DNA of 64,000 bases. It comes from Bretschneidera sinensis. Taxonomy: Eukaryota; Streptophyta; Magnoliopsida; Brassicales; Akaniaceae. The notes under the pieces are model-generated. The model ran no database searches. It saw only the letters and a list, made by a program, of their open reading frames with translations, and had not been told where the DNA came from. The DNA is taken from assembly GCA_023935145.1 (NCBI GenBank), contig CM043701.1, positions 72,726,817 through 72,790,816 on the forward strand, given 5' to 3'. Position numbers and translations under genes: made by a program. Below, piece by piece: positions 9,673 through 21,498 of this stretch (its first letter is position 1; each line of letters begins with the position of its first letter).

Positions 9673-10890
9673 TTACTTATCCCGAATCTCAATGTCGAAC
9701 TCTTGAAGTAGCAAGATCCATCGGATAAGACGAGATTTAGCATCTTTTTTAGAGAAAAGATACTTCAATGCAGCATGGTCCGAGTAGATAATGACTTTAG
9801 ATCCTAACAAGTAGGATATGAACTTGTCTAATGCAAAAACGACTGCAAGCAACTCCTTCTCAGTGGTAGAGTAATTGAGTTGTGCGTCGTTTAAAGTTCG
9901 ACTTGCATAATAGATAGCATGGGGAATTTTATCAACACGTTGCCCCAAAAAAACTCCAACAGCATAGTCTGATGCATCACACATAATCTCAAAAGGCACA
10001 TCCCAGTTAGGTGGCTGAATAATGGGTGTGGACGTCAGAATCTTCTTCAGATCCCCAAATGCTTTCTTACAGTCCTCATCAAATAGAAATGGGGCATCTT
10101 TTAGCAACAACTTGCACAAGGGCCTGGCGATCTTGCTGAAATTCTGGATAAATCGCCTATAGAAACCTGCATGGCCAAGAAAAGATCGAACATCTTTCAC
10201 CATACGTGGGGATGGAAGGCTGGAAATCAAATCCACCTTCGCTTTGTCGACCTCAATCCCTCGATGAGATATGATATGCCCCAGTACAATTCCTTGCTTG
10301 ACCATAAAATGGCACTTCTCCCAATTAAGCACCAGGTTCTTCTCCTTGCACCGTACCAAAACCAAAGAGAGACGGTGCAGGCACTCCTCAAATGTTGAAC
10401 CGAAGATGGAGAAGTCGTCCATGAAAATCTCCAAGAACCGCTCTACCATGTCAAAGAATATACTGACCATGCACCGCTGAAAAGTGGCGGGTGCATTGCA
10501 TAACCCAAAGGGCATGCGACGGTAGGCGAAGGTCCCAAAAGGACAGGTAAATATCGTCTTCTCCTGATCTTCGGGGTCCACGGGGACCTGGTTATATCCA
10601 GAATAACCATCCAAAAAGCAATAATACTCGTGCCTAGCCAAACGCTCCACCATCTGATCAATAAATGGAAGTGGAAAGTGATCCTTCCTTATGGCAATGT
10701 TCAGCTTATGGTAGTCTATACACACTCTCCACCCAGACTGCACACGAGTTGGCACCAACTCGTCGTCCTTATTCTTTACTACCGTTAATCCAGCTCGCTT
10801 GGGCACGACATGAATGGGGCTCACCCACTTGCTATCAGAGATGGGATAAATGATCCCTGCATCTAGCAGCTTAATAACCTCTGCCCTCAC
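9673..10890 (-). pseudogene. Element A reverse transcriptase and RNase H
   Basis: RT copies the element RNA into cDNA and RNase H removes the RNA strand. This 405-codon stretch has Athila-type RT marks: '[13 protein letters not shown]', 'GWRVCIDY', 'FPLPFIDQM', '[19 protein letters not shown]' and the catalytic 'FMDDFSIFG' (variant of YMDD). RNase H follows ('CDASDYAVG', 'TEKELLAVV', 'SDHAALKYL'). It ends in TAA (9673-9675) just before 'GSEN', where other copies read through, and starts after a stop at 10897-10899. So the domains are intact in sequence but cut from the rest of the polyprotein. Confidence 0.92.
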
Positions 10891-10896
10891 AACCTC

Positions 10897-12290
10897 TTAC
10901 ATAGCAGGGTTGAGCCTTCTTTGCGGCTCCCTCGATGGCTTAGCATCTTCCTCCAAATGTATCCTGTGCATCACCACCGAGGGGCTGATTCCCTTAATAT
11001 CCTCAATGGTCCAACCGATAGCTTCCTTGTGCTCTCTTAAAACATCTAATAATTTCTCCACTTGAGGCTCTCCTAAATCTGAAGCTATTATCACCGGCAA
11101 ACAGTATGCTGGACCCAGGAACTTATACTTAAGATTATCTAGTAAAGGCTTAAGTTCCTTCTTTTGAGGTTCTGGTGACACCTTCTCCTCCTTCTCCTTG
11201 CTTTCTTGAGGATCAGACTCCAAAATGGCATTTACTTCCTCGAGTAACTTATCTAAACCCAAGTCCTCTCCAAAGTGAGTAAAGCATGCCTCCATGGGAT
11301 CCTCAATGCTTGATTTATCCACAGTATCCTCAAGAATCTCCTCTATCAAGCATACATCTCTCACTTCATCATATTCCAGTGGTTGCCTAGTGATATAAAA
11401 AATATTCAACTCCACTGTCATATTTTCGAAGGAGATCTTCATCACCCCTGTCCTACAATTTATCAGGGCGTTAGCCGTGGCTAAGAATGGTCGCCCTAGA
11501 ATAATCGGTATTTGAATCCCTACATTCTGAACCGGCTCTGTGTCAAGCACAATAAAATCCATGGGGAAATAGAACTTATCCACTTTTATCAAAACGTCCT
11601 CAACTATTCCCCGTGGTCTTTTCACTGACCTGTCAGCCAATTGAAGTGTAGTGGATGTGGGCTTCAATTCTCCTAACCCCAACTGTAAATAGACTGAGTA
11701 GGGCAGAAGATTCACACTCGCCCCTAGATCCAAGAGAGCCCTCTCAATGTGGCTAACTCCTATCGTGCAAGAGATGGTAGGACACCCCGGGTCCTTATAC
11801 TTGATGGGTAGCTTGCACTGAAGGATTGAACTGACCTGCTCAGTTAAAAATGCCTTCTTTGGGACATTCATCCTCCTCTTGATAGTGACCAAGTCCTTTA
11901 AAAACTTGGCATATGATGGCACTTGATGGATGGCATCCAAAAATGGGATATTGATTTGGACTTGCTTGAATACCTCCAGAATTTCCTCATACTTCCCTCC
12001 TTTCTTGGGCACCTGTAATCTCTCGGGGTAGGGCGCTTTAGGTATAAATGACCTAAGAGGGTCTTTCACAATAGGCGTGGCTGTAGATGGCTCAGCATCT
12101 CTCTTTTCCTTATTGCCACTTTCTTGCCCTTGCTGCATAGCAGGGCTCTCTTCCACTCGATTATCCACTTGTCTCTCAGACCTCAGTGTGATAATTGACT
12201 GTACTTGTTCCTCCCCATGTGTAGGAGTTGATGAACTCTCAACCATAAATTGTCCTTTTGGGTTTTGCACGGGCTGACTGGGGAACTTTC
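10897..12290 (-). pseudogene. Element A protease and RT linker
   Basis: The 457-codon open stretch 12270-10897 holds a retropepsin. Its active site is 'LDLGASVNLLP', the flap area is 'LQLADRSVKRPRGI' and the C-terminal motif is 'IPIILGRPFLAT'. The protease would cut the Gag-Pol polyprotein. It is followed by an acidic linker and the RT N-terminus ('GWTIEDIKGISP'). A TAA at 10897-10899 stands where the other copies have Gln. Near 12290-12302 a CT-repeat expansion shifts the frame relative to gag. Confidence 0.88.
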
Positions 12291-13751
12291 CTCTCTCTCT
12301 CTCTCACCCAAGTGACTTGCAATTTGCTCTATTTGACTCTCCAGCTTGGCAATTGCTTGGGTGTTTACCACTGTTGCACTCCTCATATCACTCATATTTT
12401 GGCTAGTCGCCTTCATGAACTCCTTAAGGGTGTCCTTTAGTGACTGTGAAACTGGTGCTGGTGTTTGAGTGGGTGCGTGGTAAGCAGGTGAAGGTGCTGG
12501 ATGGGCAGAACGATCATGATTAGGAATTTATGGGGCAAATCCAGGAGGATATTGATTTTGAGCATGATAAGGGGCTCCTCCCTGATTCATTGGTTGGTTC
12601 TGCCTCCATGAAAAATTTGGGTGGTTCCGCCACCCTGGATTGTACGTCTCGGAGTACGATCCATTTGACTGCCTTCGAAAGTCATTGAAAGCATTTACTT
12701 GTTCCAGAGGATACTCGGCACAAGCCAGCATTGATGGGCAATTTTGTGCTAGATGCATAGGACTAGCACAGATGGAACAGCTTTCAACATTGAACGTGTT
12801 GGCAGCATTGATGGATTGGCTCACAGTGAGAGCGTCAATCTTCTTGGTGAGGGCATCTAACTTTATCCTTAAATCAGCGTCCTCCTTGACCTCATAGATG
12901 CCTCCCCTCTTAGGAGCACGAATTGACTTATCTCGACAGCTTGAAAAATCCCACTGCTGTGAGTTGTCGGACAACTTGTCCAATGCCATGTATGCTTCGT
13001 CTCCTGTCAGACTTAAGAATACCCCCCCATTCATAGACTCGATCATGCTATGGTTAGGTTGAGTCAACCCTTGGTAGAAGAATTGAACGAGTCTCCACTT
13101 CTCATATCCATGTGGAGGGCATCTGATCAGTAACTCTTTAAAGCGCTTCCAGCTTTCAGAGAACTTCTCATCCTCGTCCTGAGTGAAAGAGCTAATCTCC
13201 TTTCGGCACTCATTCACTCTAGACATTGGGAAAAACTTATGGTAAAATTTGCTAAGCAGGTTTTCCCAAGATGTAATAGACCCGGACGTGTTGGAGTCCA
13301 ACCACGCCCTAGCTCTATCGTGAAGGGAGAAAGGGAAGAGTCGAAGATGGACTGACTCCTCAGAGAAGTTCTGGAATTTGAATGTAGCACAAATGTCTTT
13401 GAACTTCTTCACATGACTATAAGGATTTTCAAGATCTAAGCCATGGAATGATGGTAAGAGTTGGATAACATGTGGCTTCAAATCAAAGTGTGTGGCATTG
13501 GTTGGTGGCAACACTATGCAGGAAGATGAGTTAGTCGCAACGGGTGCGAACAAATCCCTAAGGGATGTAGTGGAGTCCACGTTCCAAGCTCTAGGTTGCT
13601 CTACATGTTCAGGATGATTTGCATTCCTATAATTCTCTACCATCTCAACAGTCTCTCTCTCAACTAGCGCTCTTTTCTGTCTCCTAAGAGTTCTTTCTAA
13701 GTCATGATCTAAATGTATCAGATCTAAGTCCAAGGATCTCTGACCAAGCAT
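12291..13751 (-). pseudogene. Element A gag (capsid and nucleocapsid)
   Basis: Gag forms the particle and binds element RNA. The start codon at 13751 gives 'MLGQRSLDLDL', matched by element B's gag start. A retrotransposon gag domain follows ('LRLFPFSLHDRARAWLDS', 'WENLLSKFYHKFFP'), then a CCHC knuckle 'CSICASPMHLAQNC' (C-x2-C-x4-H-x4-C) and a Pro/Gln/Asn-rich tail. A TAA at 12528-12530 ends the first 407 codons; the same frame then continues to about 12291, where the CT tract shifts it. Confidence 0.9.
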
Positions 13752-13944
13752 ACACCAACAGAAAAAGCACTAAAGTAAACTAACCAGCAGAAACTTGCAG
13801 AATAAAATAAAATAACTGCACAAACAGCAAACACACTACTCACAAAATGAGCCAACAAACAATTTTAAAATAATTTTTTTTTAATAACTAACTAGTAGAA
13901 AAATAAAATCAATTCAGACCAAAAATTTTCACAAACCAAACAAC

Positions 13945-13962
13945 TCCCCGGCAACGGCGCCA
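13945..13962 (-). promoter_or_regulatory. Element A primer binding site (tRNA-Asp)
   Basis: The minus strand reads TGGCGCCGTTGCCGGGGA, six bases inside the 5' LTR. It is complementary to the 3' end of plant tRNA-Asp, the primer used by Athila-group elements. All 18 bases match. Confidence 0.92.
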
Positions 13963-13968
13963 AAAACT

Positions 13969-15228
13969 TGTTGTGAGTTTTAAATTACTCGCAAGCGCAC
14001 GAGTCGTTTGCAGTATAGTGTTGTGCAAGTGCGAGGTCAAATCCACAGGGAATTGCGTTGTGAAAATATATTTTCAAACTAAACTAACTCTATCTTAACC
14101 TAGTTCCGAATTTTGAATGATATTGCAAAAGAAATATAAACTAAACTAAGTTGATTTAAAAACTAATAATTAAAACACTAAGGTTTCCGAATCCACCCCA
14201 CCAAAGTTTAAGCATATATGTCCTAAAAAATAGCCTATCAAAAGATTCCATGAATCCAACTATAAGACAAAAAACAAAGAATATCCCAATTAAACCAAAA
14301 GCGTCCAATGTATCCGCTCTTAACAAATCACAAAGGAAATCCAATTTAATCGAAAAACATTCAATGTATCCATAAGATGAAACACAAGGAATATCCAACA
14401 TACAATTTAAACTCAATCAATTATAAGATTAACTCAAATAATTGACAGAACATTTATACTAAAAATTGTCAGATTTGTACAAGCAAATCTGAACTACTAC
14501 GCCAAACAATGGCAGGGCTTCATCTTCAACCTTAGCCGAAGAGTCTAGCCACTCATAACTATAAAACTATAATAAAAAGTGCTAAACATTTAAACTAAAA
14601 CAACTAAATATAAAGAAATAAATAAACAACTTTACATGGGAGAAATTCCACTCGCTGACGGGCGACGCTTCCCCTCGTGGTAGCAATGCCTTCGGGATCC
14701 ACCAGAATGCTAGCGGACGTCCACCGGTAAACACCAAAGTGGCTCAGGAATTGTACACTGAATGATGAAGCCAGATGGTGTTTATATAGGGGAAGACCCG
14801 GAGCAATATGGGTTACAGATTCGATGTGGGATACTGCCCGTGTGCGCTCGATCGCAGTGTGGTGCGATCGATCGCAGGTACGATCGATCGCATATCTTGT
14901 GCGCACGATCTCATGTGCGCTTGATCGCATGTCTGCTACGATCGATCGCAGATGCACTGAACTTCAAATATTTCGATGTGGGATGTTGACCATACGCTCG
15001 TTCGTAGGCAGGTGCGCTCGAGCGCAGGTGCGCTCGATCGCATATCTCGTGCGATCGATCGCAATGTCTCCAGAAGCTTCACATCTCCTGAAATGCTTTA
15101 TTTTCTCCACAAACCTGTAAAAATACACAAAACACAAGAAAGACGTAAAATAAAGTGAAATACTACTAACTAAGAGCATAACAAATATAAGTTAAGGGTC
15201 TAAAATATGCAATATTTAAGACTCATCA
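13969..15228 (-). repeat. Element A 5' LTR (right copy)
   Basis: 1260 bp with TG...CA ends. It is the promoter-bearing LTR for this minus-strand element. The U3 palindrome array is at 14843-15063 with about ten units, one more (TGCGCTCGAGCGCA, near 15013-15026) than the left copy. The TATA box lies at about 14779-14789. Confidence 0.92.
14843..15063. repeat. U3 palindrome array, element A right LTR
   Basis: Same family of 14-bp palindromes as 6629-6833, between TGCGCTCGATCGCA (14843-14856) and TGCGATCGATCGCA (15050-15063). One full extra unit relative to the other LTR shows that unit number changes within one element's lifetime. Confidence 0.85.
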
Positions 15229-16540
15229 ACAACCACCTTTGAACCTATCAACTAAGAACGAAATTTGTCAAAAGCAAAAACAACCACTAATAATTCTTTT
15301 TCAATAGTAGCATAATTAAGTTGAGATTCTGTTAAAATTCTACTTGCATAATAAACAACATGAAATTTTTTATCTTTTCTCTACCCTAAAATAGCTCCTA
15401 TAGCAAAATCACTAGCATCACATATCAATTCAAAAGGTAAATCCTAATCCGGTGAAACAATTATAGGTGTTGAAATTAATTTATTTTTCAATGTTTCAAA
15501 AGCATGCAAGCATTCATGAGAAAAATTAAACAGCGTATCTTTAATCAAAAGATTGCAAAGAGGTTTAGAAATTTGAGAAAAATCCTTAATGAACCATCTA
15601 TAAAACCCAGCGTGACCCAATAAACTTCTCACGCCCTTCATATTGGCTAGTGGTGGGCTCTATCGACTTTAATTCCCTTGAAAGAAATTCGATGGCCAAG
15701 AACTATCCCTTCCTCGACCATAAAGTGATATTTTTCCTAGTTTAAAACTAAATTAGTCTCCTTAAATCGTTGCAAAACCAAAGACAAGTTAGATAAAAAA
15801 TTATCAAAAGAATAACCAAAAACCTAGAAGTCATCCATGAATACTTCTACAATTCTTTTCACAATGTCGGAGAAAATGGACGTAGAACGTGGCTGAAGCA
15901 TTGCAAATACCAAAAGGCATCCTCCTAGATGCAAAAGTTTCATAAGGACATCTGAAAGTAGTATTCTCTTAATCTTCGGGAGCAATTATGATTTGATTGT
16001 ATCCTAGATACCCATCTAGAAAACAACAGTAAGCATGGTCAGTGAGTCTTTCTAACATTTGGTCGATAAAAGACAATATAAAATGATCTTTTTTAGTTGC
16101 ATCATTAAGTCTTCGATAATCTATGCATACTTGGCATCCCGTGACTATCCTTGTTGGTATAAGTTCATTGTTGTCATTCTTTACTACGGTTATTCCTCCG
16201 TTCTTTGGGACCACTTGAACCAGACTCACCTATGCACTATCCGAGATTGGATAGATAATTCCAGCATCTAAGAGCTTCAATACTTCTTTTTGCACCACTT
16301 CTTGCATTGATGGATTCAATCTCCATTGCGGTTGAACTATCAGCTTGAAACTATCCCCCATTAAAATCTTATGCATACAAATTGAAGGACTAATTCCCTT
16401 GATATCCGAGATTTTCCATCCCAAAGCCATCTTATGCTCCCTTAAAACTCTTAACAACTTTTCTTCCTTTATATCACTTAACGAATCATTAAAAATAACC
16501 GGAGAAGTAGAGTGTTGGCCTAAGAAAGCATACCTCAAAT
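15229..16540 (-). pseudogene. Element B reverse transcriptase (degenerate)
   Basis: Minus-strand pieces at 16538-16230 ('GWKISDIKGISPS', '[13 protein letters not shown]'), 16229-15969 ('VVPKNGGITVVK', 'FIDQMLERL', 'CCFLDGYLGYNQI') and 15641-15444 ('[12 protein letters not shown]') show Athila-type RT running into RNase H. At 15229 the reading ends at the edge of element A, in the RNase H stretch 'GSKVVV', and resumes at 5753. Multiple frameshifts and stops. Confidence 0.85.
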
Positions 16541-17600
16541 TTTATGAAAGTGGTTTGAGTTCAAGTTTAGGTGGTTCCTTACTTGAAGATGTCAACATGG
16601 ATGAACCTAGCTCTTCCAATTTCAGCTTTATGGAAGGATGGTGTAGCTTCCAAATGCCTTACACTCTCCTTAACCTCTTCATTCTAAGATTCAGGAGTTG
16701 TAGAATGAGTAATATTCATTCTAAGATTCAGGAGTTGTAGAATGAGTAAGACACACCTCAAGTGGCAGATTTGAAAATCTAACCCTATAGGTCTCGGCCA
16801 CCACTAAGTCTATGTCACTAATTTGAAAACAAGAGTGTACTTCAGAAGGAAAATCCATAGCCTTAAATACATCAAAAGTAACCTGCTCATCATCAACCCT
16901 CAAAATAAGTTTCTCTTATTGGACATCAATTAAAGTTCTCTTCGTAGTAAGAAAAGGTCACCCCAAAATCAAAGGTATTTCCTCATCCTCCTCCATGCCT
17001 AGCACAAGAAAATCTGCAGGAAAAATAAACTTATCCACCTTCATCAAAACGTCTTCAATGAGTCTTTGCGGGTGCTTGATAAATCTGTCTGCCAATTGTA
17101 AAGAGACTATAGTAGGCTTTTCTTCTCCAAGACCTAACTTCCTGAAAATAGAAAAGGCATAAGGTTAATACTTGCTCCTAAATCACATAAAGCTTTATCA
17201 AAATAAGAATTTCCTATAGTTCAATGAATCGTAAAACTCCTTGGATCTTTCAATTTAGGAGGTAACTTCTTTTGTTAAATTGTGCTACTCTTTTCGATTA
17301 ACATCACTATCTCATGCTCTCCCAACTTCTGCTTGTTTGATAAAACATCTTTTGCTTGTTTGATAAAACATCTTTAAAAAACTTAGTATATTTAAGCATT
17401 TGCTCTAAAGCTTCAATAAGAGGAATATTAAAATGCAATTTCTTAAAAATACTAAGAAATTTAGAGAATTTATTATCTAACTTATTTTTTTTAAAGTCTT
17501 TAAGGAAAAGGAATTGGTGGATCATAAATTGAAGGAGAATTAGTTTCAAATGTAAACTCCCTGAAATTTGTGGGTTTTGAAGCTTATTCATTCTCTTTAA
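16541..17600 (-). pseudogene. Element B protease and linker region (degenerate)
   Basis: On the minus strand, weak but ordered matches to Athila protease: text near 17150-17215 reads 'KALCDLGAS'-like, and 16930-17090 gives 'DVLMKVDKFIFPADFLVL'-like in broken frames. Upstream (17307-17591) is the gag-protease linker ('NKFSKFLSIFKKLHFNIPLIEAL', shown in part). A 23-bp direct repeat (about 17336-17374) and another near 16700-16745 add to the damage. No working enzyme can be expected. Confidence 0.6.
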
Positions 17601-17749
17601 AATTTCCAGCTTGCTAGTTGGCCACTTGTTGCTCTACTTCCTCCATCTTTGGATCAGACTCCACATGATTTCAAGCTTTATTTTGCTCGGTACTTGCTCC
17701 TTATGGCTATTCAATTGAGCCTCAAGGTTATGAATCGAAGCCGAATTGT

Positions 17750-18936
17750 TTTGGATCGTCAAATCTGTCTTTTGCACGTATTGCATGAACATCTCCTCGA
17801 GTGTCGGCTTCTTTTCTTGCTATGGAAAATTTTGAGGTGGTTTAGCTGCCCCTTGATTATTGCTCCAAAAAAATTAGGGTGATTTCTCCATCCAGGATTG
17901 AACGTGTTTAAATGAGGATTGTTTTGACGTTGGAAATTGGACATGTAATTAGCTTGTTCAGAATCTGGTTGAGCAAACAGATTCCCCACTTGGCAATCTA
18001 TACTTGAGTGATTTCATGCATAATAATCACACACAACATTAGTTTGAATATCATTAACATTCATCTTACCTAGTTGTTTAGATAAAGTTGCCATTTGTGC
18101 CGCCAATATGGTAATAGAATCAAGTTTAAAAACTCTAGCCATCTTTCTTGGCATTTCTCTCTCCGAAGGCCATTGATAGTTGTTGGATGCCAGTTCCTCC
18201 AAAAGTTCATAAGCTACTTCATGAGTTTTACTCATTAAAGCCTCTCCCGCTGCTGCATCAACCATGGACCTGTTTGTAGCTCCCAAACCATTGTAGAATG
18301 TTTGGACTTGAAGCCATGCTGGAAAGTTATGATGAGGACACTTTCATAATAAATCTTTGTACCTCTCCCATGCTTCACACGAAGATTCATTTTCAAACTG
18401 AGTGAATATGGTAATATCATTCCTTAGTTTTGCTTTCTTGGCTGAGGGAAATACTTTGCTAAAAAATTTTGTGCTAACTCCTCCCAGGTAGTAATGACAC
18501 TAGGTGGTAGAGAATTCAAACAGGCTTTCGCTTTTTCTTTGAGTGAAAAAAGGAAAAGTCTCAAACGAATAGCATCATCCATCACTACATTATGCTTGAA
18601 GGTGTCGCAAATCTCTAGAAAATTTGCGATATCAACATTAAGAACCTCCTACGACAACCCCCCAAACTGAATAGTTTACTGTATCATTTGAATTATTACC
18701 GACTTAATCTCGAAATTATTAGCTTGTATAACCGGCCTCCTTATGCTAGATGTAGCCCCATTAACCGAGGGAGTAGCATAGTCCCTCAAAGCCCTATTCG
18801 ACTCTCAATTTTGTTGATCCGCTATAGTGATGGTAAATTTGGTAACTTCTTGCTTCTTCTTTTTATGGATTTGACGCAAAGTTCTCTCAATCTCGAAATC
18901 AAAAAGTGTAGACTCTAATGATTTAGATCGGGGCAT
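17750..18936 (-). pseudogene. Element B gag (degenerate)
   Basis: The start at 18936 gives 'MPRSKSLESTLFDFEIERTL', parallel to A's gag start. Pieces at 18420-18235, 18286-18014 and 17989-17759 follow ('LLEELASNNYQWPSER', 'NTFNPGWRNHPNF'). The CCHC knuckle is damaged: the second Cys appears as Tyr and a stop falls inside the motif (near 18012-18020). Confidence 0.78.
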
Positions 18937-19066
18937 ACACTTCTAAATCCTGAAATAAAAATAAAAGAAAAGTGAAACTAGGATCTAATCACCAATCTAA
19001 AAAATAAATAAATAAATCCAAATTACAACAATCTAGCTAGTATCAATATCAATTACAAATAATTAG

Positions 19067-19084
19067 TCCCCGACAACGGCACCA
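19067..19084 (-). promoter_or_regulatory. Element B primer binding site (tRNA-Asp, two mismatches)
   Basis: Same site as in A, but on the plus strand reads TCCCCGACAACGGCACCA, with G-to-A at two positions. It lies six bases inside the right LTR and fixes the element's orientation. Confidence 0.85.
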
Positions 19085-19090
19085 AAAACT

Positions 19091-20307
19091 TGGTGTGAAA
19101 ATATTTGCAAGTGAACAAAATCGCAACAAGTAGTAAAGTTTTAAAGAAAAAAGTGTCGAACCCATAAGGACTAATTATGCTATTGAGTATTGAAATTTAC
19201 CAAATTATGTACTATTTGAAAATAAAACCGAAATTTTAAAAACTTTTCTATTTAAATTAAACTAAAGTGCTTGACACAGACAAATTAAAAGAAAAGAGAA
19301 TAAAACTTAAGGTTGTAGAGATAATAAAAATAATCTAGAGCTTTTGATTTCACTTAGCTAATCCCATATAATTTAGTATTCCTTGTTATAAAATTTCATT
19401 TTTTTCAAGTCGATGACAAATAAATCCCTTAATTATTCAATGTTTTCTCTTGAATAACATTAGAAATATCTCCATCTAATAATTCATCATATCTCTATGT
19501 AAATTAAATTATTTGAAGATTCATTAAGTTCTTTGGATTTTTTTTAATCTAAAATCACACTAATTATAATAAAGTATCTTTATCTTTCGCTTAACTAATG
19601 GTGTTTAATCCTAAAAGCTTCTAATCACAAATTACCTCTCGGTTTCATTATGATTCAATAAATCAAACAATAATTGGTCAGAAAATTGTAAGCAATAAGA
19701 TCAAAAATAAACACTCAACATAAAAAAACTTTGAAATAAATAAATTGGAATTTAAATTGTGTGTTCAAAGCTAGACTACATCAAAGCCCTTGAAAAATAA
19801 AATTAGTTAATAATAAATCTGAAATCAACCATATTCTTATTAGACTGCATCAAAAGAAAACTAATGATAAGATAATAAAATTCTTTTACTTGAAATAAGT
19901 TGATGAAGCATTCAAGATTGTTGAAGATCTTTCTTCATTGAGACTTGGCAGCTCCCTTCCTTCTCTTCTCTCTTTATTATTAATGTCTAGGAAAAATATG
20001 GAGTCCTCCAATAAGAGAGCACCCGACCATATATATAGGGAAACTCCTAGAAAAGAAAAGGAAAGTAAAATAATACTACTCCTTCTAGGAAAAGGAAAGA
20101 CATTGAAATGGGAAATACTTCTACTACTAGGAAAACATGAAATAGGAAAGTAACTAAAAGGAAATATAACACAAAATAGGAAAAAGTGCAGCACAATCAA
20201 TTGGAATAAAATAAATCAGAATCAAATCAAATCAAAAAAATAAAGGAAAGCTAAAAATTTTATTAAGTAAACGAGTAATAAAAATCATGTAAAAATTACA
20301 CTTATCA
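19091..20307 (-). repeat. Element B 5' LTR (right copy)
   Basis: 1217 bp, begins TGGTGTGAAAA and ends TTATCA, followed directly by AGGTG (20308-20312), the target duplication. It has no GATCGA palindromes. A TATA-like sequence (minus strand CCCTATATATA, about 20029-20039) lies mid-LTR. Confidence 0.9.
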
Positions 20308-20332
20308 AGGTGCTTCATATAAAGATAACACA
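20308..20332 (+). mobile_element. SIRE-like LTR, 25-bp slice between elements B and C
   Basis: This short slice runs from the right copy of B's target duplication (AGGTG) to the left copy of C's (ACACA, 20328-20332). It joins 373 to 35614 once both insertions are taken out. Confidence 0.7.
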
Positions 20333-21498
20333 TGTTGTGAGTTTTAAATTACTCGCAAGCACTGCGAGGTCAAATCCACAGGGAATTGCGTTGTGAAAAT
20401 ATTTTTATCTAAACTAAGTCTATTTTAACCTAGTTCTGAATTTTGGGTTGTATTATGCAAAGAACTATAAACTAAACTAAATTGATTTTAAAAAAAATAA
20501 TAAAAATACTAAGGTTTCTGAATCCACCCCACCAAAGTAAAGCATATATCTTCATATTCTGTATAAAAATAATCTATCAAATCATTCCAAGAATCCACCA
20601 TTATAAAAATCACGGCGAATACCCAAACTAAACCAAAACCATCCAATGTATCCGTTTAATTCACAAATCACAATGGATATCCAATCTAATTTGAATGATT
20701 CGCCGTATCCGACAGATAAAACACAAGGAATATCTAAACATTAAACTTTAAAACTAAAAAAAGAAATAAATTAAAACTGACTATACATTGGGAGAAATTC
20801 CACTCGCTGTTGGGCGGCGCTTCCTCTCGTGGTAGCAAAGCCTTCACGATCCACCAGAATGCTAGCAGAAGTACTCCGGATTGCACACCGATTGCTTCAG
20901 TGAGGTGGGGCTTTTATAGGGAAACTCAAGAGTGCAATGTATCTCAAATTCGATGTGGGATACTGCCTGAGTGCGCTCGAGCGCAGCATGGTGCACTGCC
21001 TGACCTTTGTCTACTAAAACTGCCATAACTTTCTCTAGAAAAATCATTTTTATGAGCCGTAAAATTCCTCAGAAAATAGATATCGGGATATTTCTAAGCA
21101 TATATGGCTCATCTCCTGGTTCTTCCTATATCAATACAATAAAATCCACAAAAATGACTGATCTACCACGCTGAAATCACACACAACCTGACCTTTGTCC
21201 ACTAAAACTGCCATAACTTTCTCTAGAAAAATCATTTTTATGAGCCATAAAATTCCTCAGAAAATAGACATCCGGATCTTTCAAAGAATATATGGCTCAT
21301 CTCCTGGTTATTCCTGAATCAATATAGTAAAGTCCACAAAAATGACTGATCTGTACTGTCAATTCTGGCAATTTTAGTGAAACTCATTTCCGAGTGCTTG
21401 TAAACCTGAAAAACAACGAGAACAACTCAAAGTAACAAATTCCTAAGCTAACAAATGTAAATTAAGTGGCCAAAATATGTAATATTTGGCACTCATCA
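20333..21498 (-). repeat. Array C LTR 1
   Basis: 1166 bp, the 3'-most LTR in element sense. It lacks about 35 bp near its left end and about 230 bp in the middle compared with the other three. One palindrome TGCGCTCGAGCGCA (20972-20985) lies upstream of the TATA-like CCTATAAAAG (about 20911-20920). U3 holds a repeat of about 190 bp present twice (about 20998-21187, 21188-21365). Confidence 0.9.

Larger units (their letters stand above)
5754..15228 (-). mobile_element. Element A: Athila-like Ty3/gypsy element (minus strand), nested in B
   Basis: The LTRs at 5754-6998 and 13969-15228 both begin TGTTGTGAG and end ACTCATCA on the plus strand, and are nearly alike. Inside are a perfect tRNA-Asp primer site, gag, retropepsin, RT, RNase H and integrase in Ty3/gypsy order, then a 3' UTR of about 1.3 kb. 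No envelope-like ORF is present. Flanks are AAAAC+T on the left and ACAAC on the right: a one-mismatch candidate target duplication. Outside the LTRs, B's RNase H sequence is split, which proves nesting. One frameshift and four stops break the gag-pol frame. Total 9475 bp. Confidence 0.93.
374..20307 (-). mobile_element. Element B: Athila-like Ty3/gypsy element (minus strand), carries nested element A
   Basis: The LTRs at 374-2546 and 19091-20307 both begin TGGTGTGAAAA and end TTATCA on the plus strand. Perfect 5-bp target duplications AGGTG lie at 369-373 and 20308-20312. A tRNA-Asp-type primer site sits just inside the right LTR, so the element reads right to left. Without element A (5754-15228) and the plastid insert, its length is about 9.5 kb. 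Gag, protease, RT, RNase H and integrase can be followed in order on the minus strand but are full of stops and frameshifts. It is the oldest of the three large Athila-like insertions here by decay and nesting. Confidence 0.9.

Noticed and set aside
19886..20200. 104-codon ORF in element B LTR
   Set aside because: The left LTR copy does not keep it open and it has no recognisable domain.
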